NCBI GenBank assembly: GCA_944474755.1
Contig: OX104120.1
Span: 40,342,067 to 40,406,066, forward strand
DNA length: 64,000 bases
Direction: 5' to 3'
Source: Limnoperna fortunei
Lineage: Eukaryota > Mollusca > Bivalvia > Mytilida > Modiolidae
Position numbers and translations under genes: made by a program. The notes beneath the pieces were generated by a model that made no database searches, was not told the DNA's origin, and saw only the letters and a list, made by a program, of their open reading frames with translations. Shown piece after piece: positions 13,401-22,626 of this stretch; position 1 is the stretch's first letter; the number at the start of each line of letters is the position of its first letter.

Positions 13401-13869
13401 GGACATTGCGCTATACAAATCAGGATGTTCCCTTCAGCAATAGGTCACAATTGTTTTATTATAATTTTGTTACTATAGTCATGCATGCCGACAAACATTT
13501 GGATGTTTCTAGGTGTTGAATTGAGAAATCAGGAGGATCTGCCATTTTTATCATACTACAGTTGACTTTCCTGGTTATCTCCCTTGTTCAGCAGGTTACA
13601 ATTTGGATGTTTCTAGGTGTTCCAAGCAATGCACACAATGTGCAAACTTTGAATTTGTTTTATAATCGCATCACTGTTTCTATCTAACCAAAATTTATTT
13701 ATAAAGTAAAAAAATATAATGTTAATCTGTGTGTAGTCTTATCTCAACTTATTTATTATTTCAGGATGGTAAACTCAGCAAAGAAGAGATTCTCGACCAT
13801 TATGACACCTTTGTTGGTAGTCAGGCAACAGACTTTGGTGAGGCTCTCACACGACATGATGAATTTTGA
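4357..13869 (+). CDS. CALU: Calumenin (CREC-family EF-hand protein), 5'-incomplete gene
   Basis: Coding exons: 4357-4487, 6688-6878, 7328-7497, 7975-8035, then either 9238-9464 (6a) or 9522-9718 (6b), then 13765-13869. With 6b the visible part encodes 284 residues, close to mature human calumenin. The family is a low-affinity calcium binder of the ER and secretory pathway, reported to influence gamma-carboxylation, SERCA and protein folding. Seen here: the calumenin signature [18 protein letters not shown] in the first visible exon, six EF-hand units (loops [12 protein letters not shown], a degenerate second loop, [24 protein letters not shown], a fifth that depends on the exon chosen, and a sixth split across the last splice junction), and a C-terminal HDEF, the family's ER-retrieval signal. 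All phases join without a shift. The signal-peptide exon is missing and presumably lies upstream. Reticulocalbin is the alternative, but the N-terminal signature and HDEF favour calumenin. Confidence 0.93.
4642..4904 (+). mobile_element. tRNA-derived SINE (family A), plus orientation
   Basis: It starts with a tRNA-like head (TTGGCCGAGTGGTTAAGG resembles a Leu/Ser-type A box) and a degenerate B box (GGTTGGAGTC). The body has the shared GGCAGGGTGCGCTC and ACTGGATG words, and it ends in a short (CAAA)n tail. TTTCTTTG flanks both ends, a probable target-site duplication. It sits in CALU intron 2. Confidence 0.8.
4980..5045. mobile_element. Truncated arm of the GGGGTCGTCCATAAT MITE
   Basis: The words AGGGGTCATCCATAATTGTC and GTTTGCAAAGTGCAC match the arms of the complete 245-bp palindromic element at 16962-17206. 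No opposite arm is visible nearby, so this looks like a truncated copy. Confidence 0.5.
5167..6100 (+). mobile_element. Hairpin-ended element with five 161-bp tandem units
   Basis: It opens with a hairpin (TACCCC...GGGGTA enclosing CGAC/GTCG) and a CTGTCCGTCCGTCC run. It closes with GCGGGGGTATTAG and CTAGATCGACTTTGTCTAG. Between them, the word TCAAGGTCA recurs at 5371, 5532, 5693, 5854 and 6015, a spacing of exactly 161. No coding capacity is visible. The architecture (terminal hairpins around a tandem core) recalls bivalve pearl / non-autonomous Helentron-like elements, an inference from structure only. Relatives lie at 36000-36262 and 41534-43645. Confidence 0.75.
6388..6653 (+). mobile_element. 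tRNA-derived SINE (family A), plus orientation
   Basis: It has a head GTCTCGGTGGCAGAGTG, a decayed B box, the GGCAGGGTGCGCTTGACTC body word, AAAACTGGATGCCATGATAT, and a tail GGCGTTAAACAACATTCAAA followed by CAAACAAA. TCTTATT occurs just before and just after it, a possible target duplication. It ends about 35 bp upstream of the CALU exon 3 acceptor. Confidence 0.8.
6688..6878 (+). CDS. CALU: CALU exon 3 (EF-hands 1 and 2)
   Basis: The acceptor is cctttcag and the donor GACG/gtaaag; it enters in phase 2 and leaves in phase 1. It encodes EF-hand 1 with the canonical loop [12 protein letters not shown] followed by [13 protein letters not shown]-hand 2 corresponds to [12 protein letters not shown], which lacks the Glu at loop position 12 and several oxygen ligands, so it is probably not a calcium site. 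Another AG sits 20 nt upstream (6666-6667); using it would shift the frame. A SINE ends about 35 bp before the acceptor. Confidence 0.92.
7328..7497 (+). CDS. CALU: CALU exon 4 (EF-hand 3)
   Basis: The acceptor is tttgcag and the donor GTTCAG/gtaata; it enters in phase 1 and leaves in phase 0. It encodes a linker starting [10 protein letters not shown], the helix [16 protein letters not shown] loop [12 protein letters not shown] and then [16 protein letters not shown], which matches the FLHPEE..MRDIVVQ block of calumenins. Confidence 0.93.
7975..8035 (+). CDS. CALU: CALU exon 5 (EF-hand 4)
   Basis: A 61-nt exon with acceptor ttttatag and donor ATATAG/gtaata. It enters in phase 0 and leaves in phase 1. 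It encodes [20 protein letters not shown], a full EF-hand loop with Asp at position 1 and Glu at position 12. Its phase-1 end is what both alternative copies of the next exon require. Confidence 0.93.
8250..8498 (+). mobile_element. tRNA-derived SINE (family A) with 14-bp target-site duplication
   Basis: It contains a tRNA-like head (GGCCTCGGTGGCTGGGTGG) with an intact B box GGTTCGAGTC, the body word GGGCAGGGTGTACTCAACTC, ACTGGACGCCATGAGATAG, and a tail GTGGCGTTAAACATCATTC. It is bounded by a perfect direct repeat TCAAATGACAAAGG at 8236-8249 and 8499-8512. It lies in CALU intron 5, just upstream of the duplicated exon 6. Confidence 0.9.
8629..8885 (-). mobile_element. tRNA-derived SINE (family A), minus orientation
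   Basis: This is a reverse-complement copy: the 3' tail (AATGCCACTTTCAGCAATTT as read on plus) comes first and the tRNA-like head (AACCAAGGCCCC on plus) last. It faces the plus-strand SINE at 8250-8498 with only about 130 bp between, in the same CALU intron. Confidence 0.85.
8921..8956. repeat. Short dispersed repeat ending in GTGACGTC
   Basis: The 36-bp stretch AATCTGTTTATC..GTTTTGTAACATTGTGACGTC recurs at 30135-30170 with two mismatches, there as the sequence beside a long inverted repeat. It is probably an end fragment of the same element. Confidence 0.5.
9238..9464 (+). CDS. CALU: CALU exon 6a, alternative EF-hand 5 exon with acidic insert
   Basis: A 227-nt exon with acceptor aactatatttag and donor AATAAG/gtttgt, phase 1 in and phase 0 out. 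It encodes 75 residues: an acidic linker ([20 protein letters not shown]), then [18 protein letters not shown] loop [24 protein letters not shown] and the start of EF-hand 6 (TADENK). It aligns residue for residue with exon 6b from the WV.SER.QF block onward but has a longer, more acidic start. It is a tandem copy of the same exon; which copy is ancestral cannot be told here. Confidence 0.88.
9522..9718 (+). CDS. CALU: CALU exon 6b, alternative EF-hand 5 exon
   Basis: A 197-nt exon with acceptor gaactttgtag and donor AACAAG/gtttgt, phase 1 in and phase 0 out. It encodes [20 protein letters not shown], then QFNTYR, EF loop [24 protein letters not shown] and QSDTNK. The start resembles the vertebrate calumenin sequence at this position (an acidic DEPEWVK-type block) more than 6a does. 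It lies only 57 bp after exon 6a. Confidence 0.92.
10301..11990 (+). mobile_element. Hairpin-capped element with ten 146-bp tandem units
   Basis: It opens with a strong hairpin at 10301-10335 (GTCTCGCCT pairs with AGGCGAGAC; inner GCGAC/GTCGC closed by a GAAA loop), followed by a GGC-rich stretch (10350-10380). Tandem units follow: TCACCTGACC (or a variant) recurs from 10485 every 146 bp for about ten units. It ends with AGGCGAGAC (11982-11990), so the first nine bases and last nine form an inverted repeat. Each unit contains TGACCTTGACCTCAA. There is no coding sequence. It lies in the CALU intron before the last exon. Confidence 0.8.
11991..13764. other. CALU intron, no further feature seen
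   Basis: This is AT-rich sequence up to the last CALU exon. GGATGTTTCTAGGTGTT is doubled at about 13500 and 13602. An acceptor-like word near 13180 (gtttctcag) is followed by stops in short order, so no exon is called. Confidence 0.5.
13765..13869 (+). CDS. CALU: CALU last coding exon (EF-hand 6, HDEF tail)
   Basis: The acceptor is tatttcag and the exon enters in phase 0. It encodes [34 protein letters not shown] and a TGA stop. The EF-hand 6 loop is completed across the junction (DENK or DTNK plus DGKLSKEE). HDEF is the usual C-terminal ER-retrieval signal of calumenins. The 3' UTR follows; AATAAA words occur downstream (for example 17333-17338), but the true polyadenylation site is not decided by the sequence. 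Confidence 0.95.
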   Translation, partial: DGKLSKEEILDHYDTFVGSQATDFGEALTRHDEF

Positions 13870-16800
13870 AAATAATTCAATTTTAGACCATGTTTGATCA
13901 AATAGGAGGTACAACTTATTTTTATCATTGTCATGTGACTTCAGGGAAGTGATATAAATAATTTGACCTATGAACCAAAGACCATGTGATACCATGTGCT
14001 TATGTGGCATAATATTGTGAAGAATACAGTTGTGGAATCGTCTAGTCAAACAAGAATCGTGGCATATAAAACCTCCTCTGATAAAAGACAGAAATGTATT
14101 GAATTACAGCTGTAAATATCGTTTGACTTGTACCATGTAATAGACTATAGTTACTATTAATATAACAGGTGTGTATGTTTCCCGTATAATTGCATGAAAA
14201 AAGTTACTCTTCTATAGAAAAATTGTATCAATGATTTGAAAACTGGGATACCAAAAAGGGGTATTTTACCCAAAGAAGCTGCTTTAAAAATTGTGGAATA
14301 TAATTTTCCATAATGCTTATAAGGACAAGATATTTTGAATGTGCCATTTATGAAAATTGATAATCACTGATTCAATGTTCATTTCCAGTGTGACATTTCA
14401 ATTTCACAATTTGGACATTCGTAACTTCCTGTTCAGATTTTTTAATGTCTCATTGAAAATCATAAATTTTATAAGCTAGAATTGTGATAAGTTATGTGTT
14501 AGGTACCTGAAGTGTTTTTGTATTTCTGTAAACAATGTGTTCAGTTGTGACTGCTGTTCTATTAAAACATACATGGCTACCATAGAAAGGGCTTTCATAC
14601 TGGTGGTTATTTAAATTTTATTGTCCAAATACAACATGGAAAGTCGGACTTCACCGCAAAATACTGTACAAGTATTAAAGGGACCTTACTCTAATTTTAA
14701 AGTGCAGTCCTATGTTCTAATTGACTGGCCAAGATTTAATTGTAAATTTTTTTATTGAAACATCTACAACAAGTATGTTATGATTGTGTTTTTCAGCCTT
14801 AAATTAAGATAAGTCTTAAATTGCTACGAAAGTTTGGCATGATTATAAAAAAGTGTGTTCAGTTATAAAATTGGCACATATTTATTTAAATTTACATATA
14901 GTTTTCAATGTTATATTAGTGTTGTGTGGCTTATGTAAAATGGAGTTTAAAGAATCTGAAATTTATTGTTCTTGTTACCTTCATGTTAAATTTTGTTCAT
15001 ATATTTTTTAATGTTGATTTTATTCTATATTCAGAAATTCTTTTTCTTCTCTGTCTGTTATTTTTTTGTAAGTCTTCAGAATATTTTTAATGGAGAAATG
15101 ACGGTCTTTAAATAGCGATAATAATTAGAAATGAAGAGAGAAAGATCATGAAATAGATCAAATTGAAAACTGAAAATACTGGTCTGAAATTGAGATCATG
15201 TTAAAAGCTAGAAGATACAGTTGATGGTTTAAAATAATTCCACATAAAAAACTAGGAGGTAATTGTCTTGAAATGAGATCCGATTAAGGTATCTGACCCA
15301 TAATTGAAGTTACCGATTAATTTTATTTTTCGGCCAGAGATACATCTTTATTAAATCATTTTATTGTTATTTAAGGATAAAATTAAATATATTGTTTTTA
15401 CTTTGAGTCAGTGTTAACAGTTTTGAGCAAAAAAAGTTAGTTACTCAAATTGTATTTCGAATGTTTGCCAAACATTACAGAGGTCTGCTCAATTGAAAAA
15501 TAATGGACAACTGGGACACCATGATCATGTGGTCAATTAAGGTCCAGATATCTTAGAAACAAGAATTTCCATTTTATGTGATATAAAAAAATCAGCACAA
15601 AATGTTCAAGTCACCAGTGACTGAAGTCTTTCTTTGCCCTTGTAATGTTGTCTGTTAAAATTGGAATGTTTTAGTATACATGGAGATATATTTTGTTTAT
15701 CTGTTCGTTGATGCATACCTGTGCCAATTAGTTTTTCTCACCACAGTTTATAAAGTAGAAATATTGTTTACCAAATTTTATTTACAAGTATTATGTTTTT
15801 GCCAATAATGAGCAAATCATCTTTGTCAATTCAATAGATCATAAAAAGTCTATGAAAGCTGAAGAGTAAAGGAGATCAATAAATACACACAAGGGATAAT
15901 CTTTGGAAATGTTTTTATATTTACTGTACTTTTTGGACTGAAGGTCAAGGTCAAAACTTGTATTATTTTACACCTGTAACCTCTTGGATCAATTTGACCT
16001 CTAGTCCACACTCCACACACACTTGTAGTCCAGAAAATTTGGTAGTCTGGAAGTGTTTTTTTATGGTTGTAAATACAGTAGTTCCTCTCATGTAAGACCA
16101 CACCATCCGAGTTTACTGTACAAGTAAATATTTAAATATAAATGTGTCCCAGATTTAGCTTTGTAACGCAGCATTAGAGTGTTCCAATACTGTGCCTCAT
16201 ATTTTGTTAATTTGAAGGATATGAACACGTAGTTGTAAAATTGTTAAATAATCATAGATGATTGTGGAGTGGATAAGTGTATATTGTTGTTGTTTTTCTT
16301 TTTATACAACACTGGAAGTAATGGCAAATCTGATTGCATGATACAGTATGAGTAATAATAAGGCAATACTGGAAGTAACAGCAAATCTGATTGGACGATG
16401 TGAGTTATGTCATGGTATCATTTTCACCTAGTCATTTAAACAGTCGAGTACGATTTATTTTACCAATTAACAGAGATAATATTAATGTATTTAAAGTTTG
16501 TTGGCATTAACTTGTGGTTTGATGGTCACAAATATTGTGACACTGTCTTCCCTAATGCCTTGCCAGTAAACTAAATTTGCAACCATCAAATCACCAGGTA
16601 ATGTCTGCAAATCTTCAAATACAATACTGTGATCTTTTGCTCATATGAGTAATGCATTTTTATTATGTGTAATCTTTGTCTTTAGAAGTTAAAATTAATT
16701 ACACGTGAATTAATTTTGTGTGGCTTTATTAAAAGTCAGATGATCTCATCTTAACTGAATACAAGTCAAAGACTTAAAGAAATAAATAACAGCAAAACTC

Positions 16801-16961
16801 AAAACAAATGATTTTGCCATTTACATGATTTACATCAACATATTACTGACAGATAATTATCCCTATAATAAAACTGGAGTAGTAGGGTCGCTCATAATAA
16901 AAAATAATGCTAAGTTACAAGTCTGCCCACGAAATAAGCATCCCTAAACAGATATTTAATT
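13870..16961. other. CALU 3' UTR and spacer, no gene recognised
   Basis: This is AT-rich DNA after the CALU stop. The first part must be CALU 3' UTR, but its length is not resolved. No exon with family resemblance and no clear repeat array was seen. Homopolymer runs are common. Confidence 0.5.
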
Positions 16962-17206
16962 AGGGGTCGTCCATAATGGTCAACCATTTTCACAAGTGTG
17001 CAAAAAGCACACTTTTTGAGACCCCCCACCCCCATCAAAAAGTGTACATCAGCCATTAAACTAATATAAAAACCAAACTCCACGGAAATGAAAACTTTCT
17101 GAAAATAAAAAAAAAGTGTAAGCAAATATGTCGATATTTTAACCTCCTCCCTCAAGTGTGCAGTTTGCACACTTATGGAAATGGTTGACAATTATGGACG
17201 ACCCCT
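16962..17206. mobile_element. 245-bp palindromic MITE (AGGGGTCGTCC termini)
   Basis: The left end AGGGGTCGTCCATAATGGTC and the reverse complement of the right end AGGGGTCGTCCATAATTGTC match for about 50 bp with a few mismatches. Each arm also carries a small internal hairpin (GTGTGC...GCACAC). No coding sequence and no clean target duplication were seen. Confidence 0.75.
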
Positions 17207-17479
17207 CAACATGTACTAGGTTTTAAATTAAATTCAACAATATGTACTTATCCACTGATGTAGTGAAAGGTCAGTAGATTATATTTCTGTAGTATACATT
17301 TGTTTGCATCGTTTTTTACATAAATAAACTGCTCATTTTATGAAATGACTCTTTTCTACATCTTTTTATCGTCCTGAAGTACAGGTCAGGTGGATGACAT
17401 TTCCTGCAATCCACAGTGGGAGGCAGTCTACCAGTGTCGACACTACTTTATCCACCTGTCCAAAGTGGGCGGTCCACCA

Positions 17480-18085
17480 TAGCTACAATAATGTAGCTCC
17501 TTTTTATATGGACGGATCTACAAAGAGGTCCCATTACTCATAATGGAGCAGCCTGGAGTGATTCACACCCGGGGGTTTTTTATGCATATCATCAGCTATT
17601 AAACTGTTTGCCTGGTTTGCTACATACTTTTTTTTATGTAATTGCAGTTTAACTGATATTTTTTACAACACCTTATTTGTTAGTTTTACACTTTATTTGA
17701 AATCATTGCATTGTTGACCAAATTTGAATTCCTGAAGTGTATAATTTCTGAATCATTTTGGTAAAAAAGTTCATTCCTGACCATTTTAGCTATACTCATT
17801 TCATTAGCCAGGTACAATTTTTACGATCCCACAATTCTTCACTCCAAAATTTTTACTTTGTCAACAATGCCATGATTATGAAAAAGTGTAAAAATGATTT
17901 AATTAGACATTGTAGAAATGTCAGCTGAGCTGCAGAGAAAGCAAAAAAATATTTATTGGAAAAAAAGACAGCAGTTTCACAGCGGAAAATATTTATAAAT
18001 TCCAAGAGTGTTTTTGCTCCATTATGAGTAATGGGACCTCTTTGTTGCTCCGTCCATAAAAAAAGGAGCTACATTATTGTAGCTA
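17480..18085. mobile_element. 606-bp TIR element, TAGCTACAATAATG family, 9-bp TSD
   Basis: The terminal inverted repeats run about 75 bp, starting TAGCTACAATAATGTAGCTC at both ends and continuing through ATGGACGGA and AAAGAGGTCCCATTACTCAT. It is flanked by GGTCCACCA (17471-17479) and GATCCACCA (18086-18094), a 9-bp target duplication with one mismatch. The extreme ends are themselves small hairpins (AGCTAC/GTAGCT). There is no coding potential. A 9-bp duplication with long TIRs is typical of Mutator-like elements; the assignment is an inference. Confidence 0.82.
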
Positions 18086-18121
18086 GATCCACCATTGTTC
18101 ACAGTATATTGATATCTTTGT

Positions 18122-19398
18122 TACCTCACCTGGTCCGAAGGGTCATATGAGCTATTGCCATCACTTGGCATCCAAAGTCGTCAGTCATCGTCGTCGATTA
18201 CTATTCTATAAAAATCTTCTCCGAAACCACTTAGGTGATTGCTTTGAAACTTTGCACACATCATCCGTAAAATGTCCTCTACCAAGTTTGCACAAAACAT
18301 GGCCACCATGGCTAAAAATGGAACCGGGGTCAAAATACAGTTTTTGGCTTATAGTTCAAATAATATAACAGATACAGGAAACCAAAAAGACCTTCCTTCT
18401 TCAGCATGAAAACCTCTACAAAATATTTCATTGGGTCGAAGTTGTATGATGACTTCTTAAAGGAGTTTTTGCCCTTTAATTGTCAAAATTGAGGATTTTT
18501 GCCTCAAAATCTTAAATAAGACTAGAGAAAAAGTTAGTATTGCTACAAAAATGACTTTAGGGTCAAGATTGTCTTATGAACCGTTCAGGAGTTATTCCCC
18601 TGAACTGTTTTTATTGGTTTTTAAAAATCTCCTTTGAAACCACTGAAAGGACTGCTTTGGGTCTTTTACAAATCGTCGGTCAAATGTCTTCTACCAAGTT
18701 TGCACAAACCATAGCCGCAAATTAACCAACATGGCCGCCATGGCTAAAAATAGAAGAGGGGGTCTAAATACAGTTTTTGGCATATAGTTAAAAAAATATA
18801 ACAGATACAGGAAAACCAAGGAGACCGTCCTTCTTCAGCATCAAAAGTTCTACAAAACTCTCCATTGAGTTGAAGTTGTACGATGACTCCTTGTAGGAGT
18901 TATTGCCCCTTAATCGTCAAAATTATGGATTTGTTCCATTTTTCCTGAAAATGAGAAAATTATTAGAACTAGAGAGAAAGTTAGCACTGCTTAATTGTTC
19001 AACTCGATGAGAGCTACAAAAATGACCAAAGGTCAAGATTGTCTGATGAACCATTTAGGAGTTATTATCCTTGAACATTTTTTAATGAATTTTAATTGAT
19101 TTTAAAAAAATCTTTTCTTCTTAAACCAATGAAAGGACTGCTTTGAAACATTGCACATATCTTAAGGATGTCCTCTACCAAAATTGTGCAATCATGACAG
19201 ACAGATTTGAAGTGTACCTCCTGCCTAAGTATCAAAATTCCTCCTTACAGGAGTTTTGAGTTATTCCCCTTCAAAGGTCAAAATGAATTTTGCAGATCGT
19301 TGGACAATTCCTTATAGAAAAGAGAAGCTTGATAAAAAAAAAGTTGCTTGGTTTCAGGTTCAGGTGAGCAATAAAGGCTTCTGGGAGCCTCTAGTTGT
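18122..19398 (-). mobile_element. Hairpin-ended repeat element (GAGGCTCCCAG / TCAGGTGAGC family)
   Basis: It begins with TCACCTGGTCCGAAGGGTCA (a hairpin GACCC/GGGTC type end in reverse) and ends GGTTCAGGTGAGCAATAAAG, GGCTTCTGGGAGCCTCTAG. Internal units (CTCTACCAAGTTTGCACAAA, GGAGTTATTGCCC and others) recur at several-hundred-base spacing. A copy in the opposite orientation is at 48783-49690, and the same terminal words bound the array at 58628-60397. No intact gene; the short open frames inside are incidental. Confidence 0.7.
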
Positions 19399-19522
19399 TA
19401 AAAAGTGAAGATAAGTATTCCTATCTGCTATTTCTATGTATTGTGCATCTTGTTATGATGCAATTAAATGACATGTCCAGAGAATGGCTAGGGTAGAAGT
19501 TTTGACCCCTCAAACTCTCGAG

Positions 19523-19744
19523 GGGGCCTCTGTAGTCGGTATTTAGTCTATTATTGATCATGTGGTCGGTCAACACTGCGGTTCTGGGTTTAAAGTCTAA
19601 CTGCTGGCAGGGTGTGCTCAACTCCAATATTACCATAGGTCGGGTTTTTTTCTGGTACTCTGGCTTCCTACCCCAATAAAATCTGGATGCCATGATATAG
19701 CCAAAAAATTGTTCAACATTCAAACACCACTACAACAAACAAAA
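19523..19744 (+). mobile_element. tRNA-derived SINE (family A), plus orientation, decayed
   Basis: It shares GGGGGCCTC.GTAGTCGGT head remnants, ATTGATCATGTGGTCGGTCA, GGCAGGGTGTGCTCAACTCC, ATCTGGATGCCATGATATAG and a CAAACAAAAC tail with the other copies. The B box is degraded (GGGTTTAAAGTC). Confidence 0.72.
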
Positions 19745-20519
19745 CAATCAAACTCTGGTGGAAAGAGCACATCCACCAGAGCTATGTGTGTATGTGTTGC
19801 CATTAACATCAATCAATTTGCAGTATTCATTTGATATAGCCGTTACCTGTTTAGAATAAACATTGGAGAAAATGTGATGCTGAAACACAACCTTAAACAT
19901 CAAGATAGTATGGCACTACAGGGTAAGTGACCTGATTAAACCAATGTAGATTATTTATTTGCCAATATCTTACAACCATGTACTGGCACATCACATTAGG
20001 CCATATTAACAAGCAAAGCTTAATACAAAGTGGAAATTTGCAAACTGAAACCACTGGAATATTTGCCTGTAGCTATGGATCTGTTGAAATGCTATGTTGA
20101 CAGTTATTATGAATTATATGTCATGTTTCAGAGCAAATTTTTACCAATATAACAAGGTTCAGTTGCCAGAAAACATTCAAAGTCACAGCACTATTATTGA
20201 CAATTGGGTAATCATCAATATGACCAAATACCCAGACCACCTGGTTTACTTCAAAATGTATGCATAAGTACACATTGCAGAAACTTTCATAGTTGTTAAA
20301 CTATGTTATACTGGGGCAGTCTTCAACACAATTCTGGGTTAAACTGAACTATTTTGCAAGTTAACCTCTTTGAAATCTCTGCTCAAATTCTTGTTAGATT
20401 TGTTTTGCCATGTTACAGTTATTGGTCATTGTGATTTTGAACAACAGTTAACTTGCAAAAAAAAAAAATAAAAAATAAACATGACTATCAGTAAAACTGA
20501 TAGATGCTCTCCAAATGTC

Positions 20520-21030
20520 AAATAAACCCAAAATCTTAGCACAAATAATGAAGTTAAATGGTGGATAGGAATTGAAAAATGGCAAATTGTGACCTTGACC
20601 TTTATAAATGCAATACTGATGTGATGGGTTATCTTGGTATTACGATCACTTTAGCCACATAATATGAAGATGCCTTAACAGACAGAAGAATGGTGGGATA
20701 GACATAAATCTGTTTCAATGCTGCATAATGACCTTGACCTTCAAGATTGCAACACAAACCTGTCAATAAACATGACATGGATTTGCTTGAATGCTGCACT
20801 GTGACTTTGACCTTCAAGGTAGTGTTGTATGTGATACATTGTACTCACTTGTTACACATACGAGAGCATTATTTGACACTAACAAAACCACTAATAATGA
20901 AGTTGTGGGGGTGGATAGGAAGTGCTGAAAAATGTGACCTTGACATTTACAGTAGCAAAAGGGATGCAATGGGTCATAATGGTTTTATTATCACTTAAAC
21001 CACATAATTTGAAGATGCCTAAACAGACAG
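20520..21030. repeat. Duplicated segment rich in TGACCTTGACC
   Basis: Two related segments in the same orientation, about 20525-20690 and 20895-21030, share GGTGGATAGGAA, GTGACCTTGAC, CCACATAAT.TGAAGATGCC and AACAGACAG. Two more GACCTTGACCTTCAA words lie between them (about 20730 and 20808). No coding sequence is evident. Confidence 0.55.
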
Positions 21031-21199
21031 CATAGACATTCGATAAACAAAATATTAATCCAAATGGCATAAGCAAAGATTGGACTCTTTTGACCCCTTA
21101 TATATAAAATAAAGCATAAAAGATCGACAAAATCCATCCACATTCTCCAAAGATTTTTTCTATTTGGAATCTAGTAAAAAAAATTTATATGCACAGGGG

Positions 21200-21845
21200 T
21201 GCAAAAGCCGAGTTTCCCGATTTAATTAACCAAAACTTTCATTAAAATCGGTTGAGAACTTTTTGAGTTATGGTCCGGAAACCACTAATTCAAGAAATTT
21301 TCTAATGTTTTTCTGTCACTGTGACCTTGACCTTGAGCGGATTTACCCCAAAATCAATAAGGTTCCTCCTTTTATGTTATGTAACAATAAACCAAAGTTT
21401 TATTAAAATCTGTTGAGAAATTTTTTAGTTATGGTCTGGAAACCACTAATTCAAGAAATTTTCTAATGTTTTTCTGTCGCTATGACCCTGACCTTGAACG
21501 GATTTACCCCAAAATCAATAGGGTTCATCTTCTTATGGTATGTAACAATATCCCAAAGTTTCAATAAAATTGGTTACGAACTTTTCCAGTTATGGTCCGC
21601 AAACCACTAATTCAAGAAATTTTCAAACGTTTTTCTGTTGCTGTGACCTTGACCTTGAACGGATTTACCCCAAAATCAATAGGGTTCCTCCTCTTATGGT
21701 ATGTAACAATATCCTAAAGTTTCATTAAAATCGGTTCACAACTTTCTGAGTTATGGTCCGGAAACCAATTGTTGATGCCCGCCCTCCCAGCCGCCCGCCA
21801 TCATCATAACAATAGCCGAATTCAACTTCGTTGCAACTCGGCTAA
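21200..21845. mobile_element. AGCCGAGTT...AACTCGGCT element with 161-bp units
   Basis: The ends form a short inverted repeat (AGCCGAGTT near 21208 and AACTCGGCT near 21835). Between them, units with GTGACCTTGACCTTGA or close variants start near 21321, 21482 and 21643, a spacing of 161. Each unit also has ATTTACCCCAAAATCAATA and CGGAAACCACTAATTCAAG. The architecture is the same as that of the 5167-6100 element but the sequence is different. Confidence 0.65.
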
Positions 21846-22387
21846 AAACTCTGATCAAAATCTGATAGTATATGATACATTTATCCAAAAGGTGAAAATG
21901 AAAATCTAGTCCCTGTTTATCACTTATATTTACAAAAAAAGAAATATTTGTCAAAAGCTCATTTAAATAATTAAAAATCCTATTAAAACTAACATGAAAA
22001 ATAGTACAATATTTGCCTTTTTTGCCAGTCACATATAAATGCATATTTAATTATTGTAAAAATAAATGAAAATATCCCCATCTAAATCAGATGATTTGTT
22101 TTTAAATGAACGTTATGGACTTAACCTTTTTGACCACTTTTAACTGAAAAACAGTAGAAAAGTTTTGAAATATACTAGTGGCCTGGTCTAGGATTATCGG
22201 AATGGTTGTTTCAGAGACTACCTTATATTGGAAAAATAGGAAAACCTTTGATGTTAGAGCTTGAAAGAAAAGCTGTCTGCAAACAGGTGATGCAGATATA
22301 CCCTACTCATAATAATATTAGGTGTCATAACTCTTGATCTCTACAAGTTTCAAAATATGAACTGTACATTAGATTTATTTTATTTTG

Positions 22388-22495
22388 ATTGTTGTTTAAT
22401 GCCACTTTCAGCAATTTTTCAGCTATATCATAGCATCCAGTTTTTATTGGGGTAGGAAGCGGGGTACCAGAAAAAAAACAGATCTTATGTAGGAA
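22388..22495 (-). mobile_element. Truncated SINE (family A), minus orientation
   Basis: Only the 3' half is present: on plus it reads TTTAATGCCACTTTCAGCAA, then GCATCCAGTTTTTATTGGGG, and it breaks off before the tRNA-like head. Confidence 0.7.
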
Positions 22496-22538
22496 AATGG
22501 GTGTATTCTATTTAATAAACCAATTAACAGAATAGCAT

Positions 22539-22617
22539 TAGATACAATAATGTAGCCCCTCCCTTTTTTTTATGGACGTCTGTCCAAAAAAAAAAAGGAG
22601 CTACATTATTGTAGCTA
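22539..22617. mobile_element. 79-bp palindromic MITE with perfect 9-bp TSD
   Basis: The left arm TAGATACAATAATGTAGCCC and the reverse complement of the right arm (TAGCTACAATAATGTAGCTC) pair across almost the whole element; only a few bases around TCTG remain as loop. GAATAGCAT flanks it on both sides (22530-22538 and 22618-22626). It shares its termini with the 606-bp element at 17480-18085, of which it looks like a minimal derivative. Confidence 0.85.
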
Positions 22618-22626
22618 GAATAGCAT

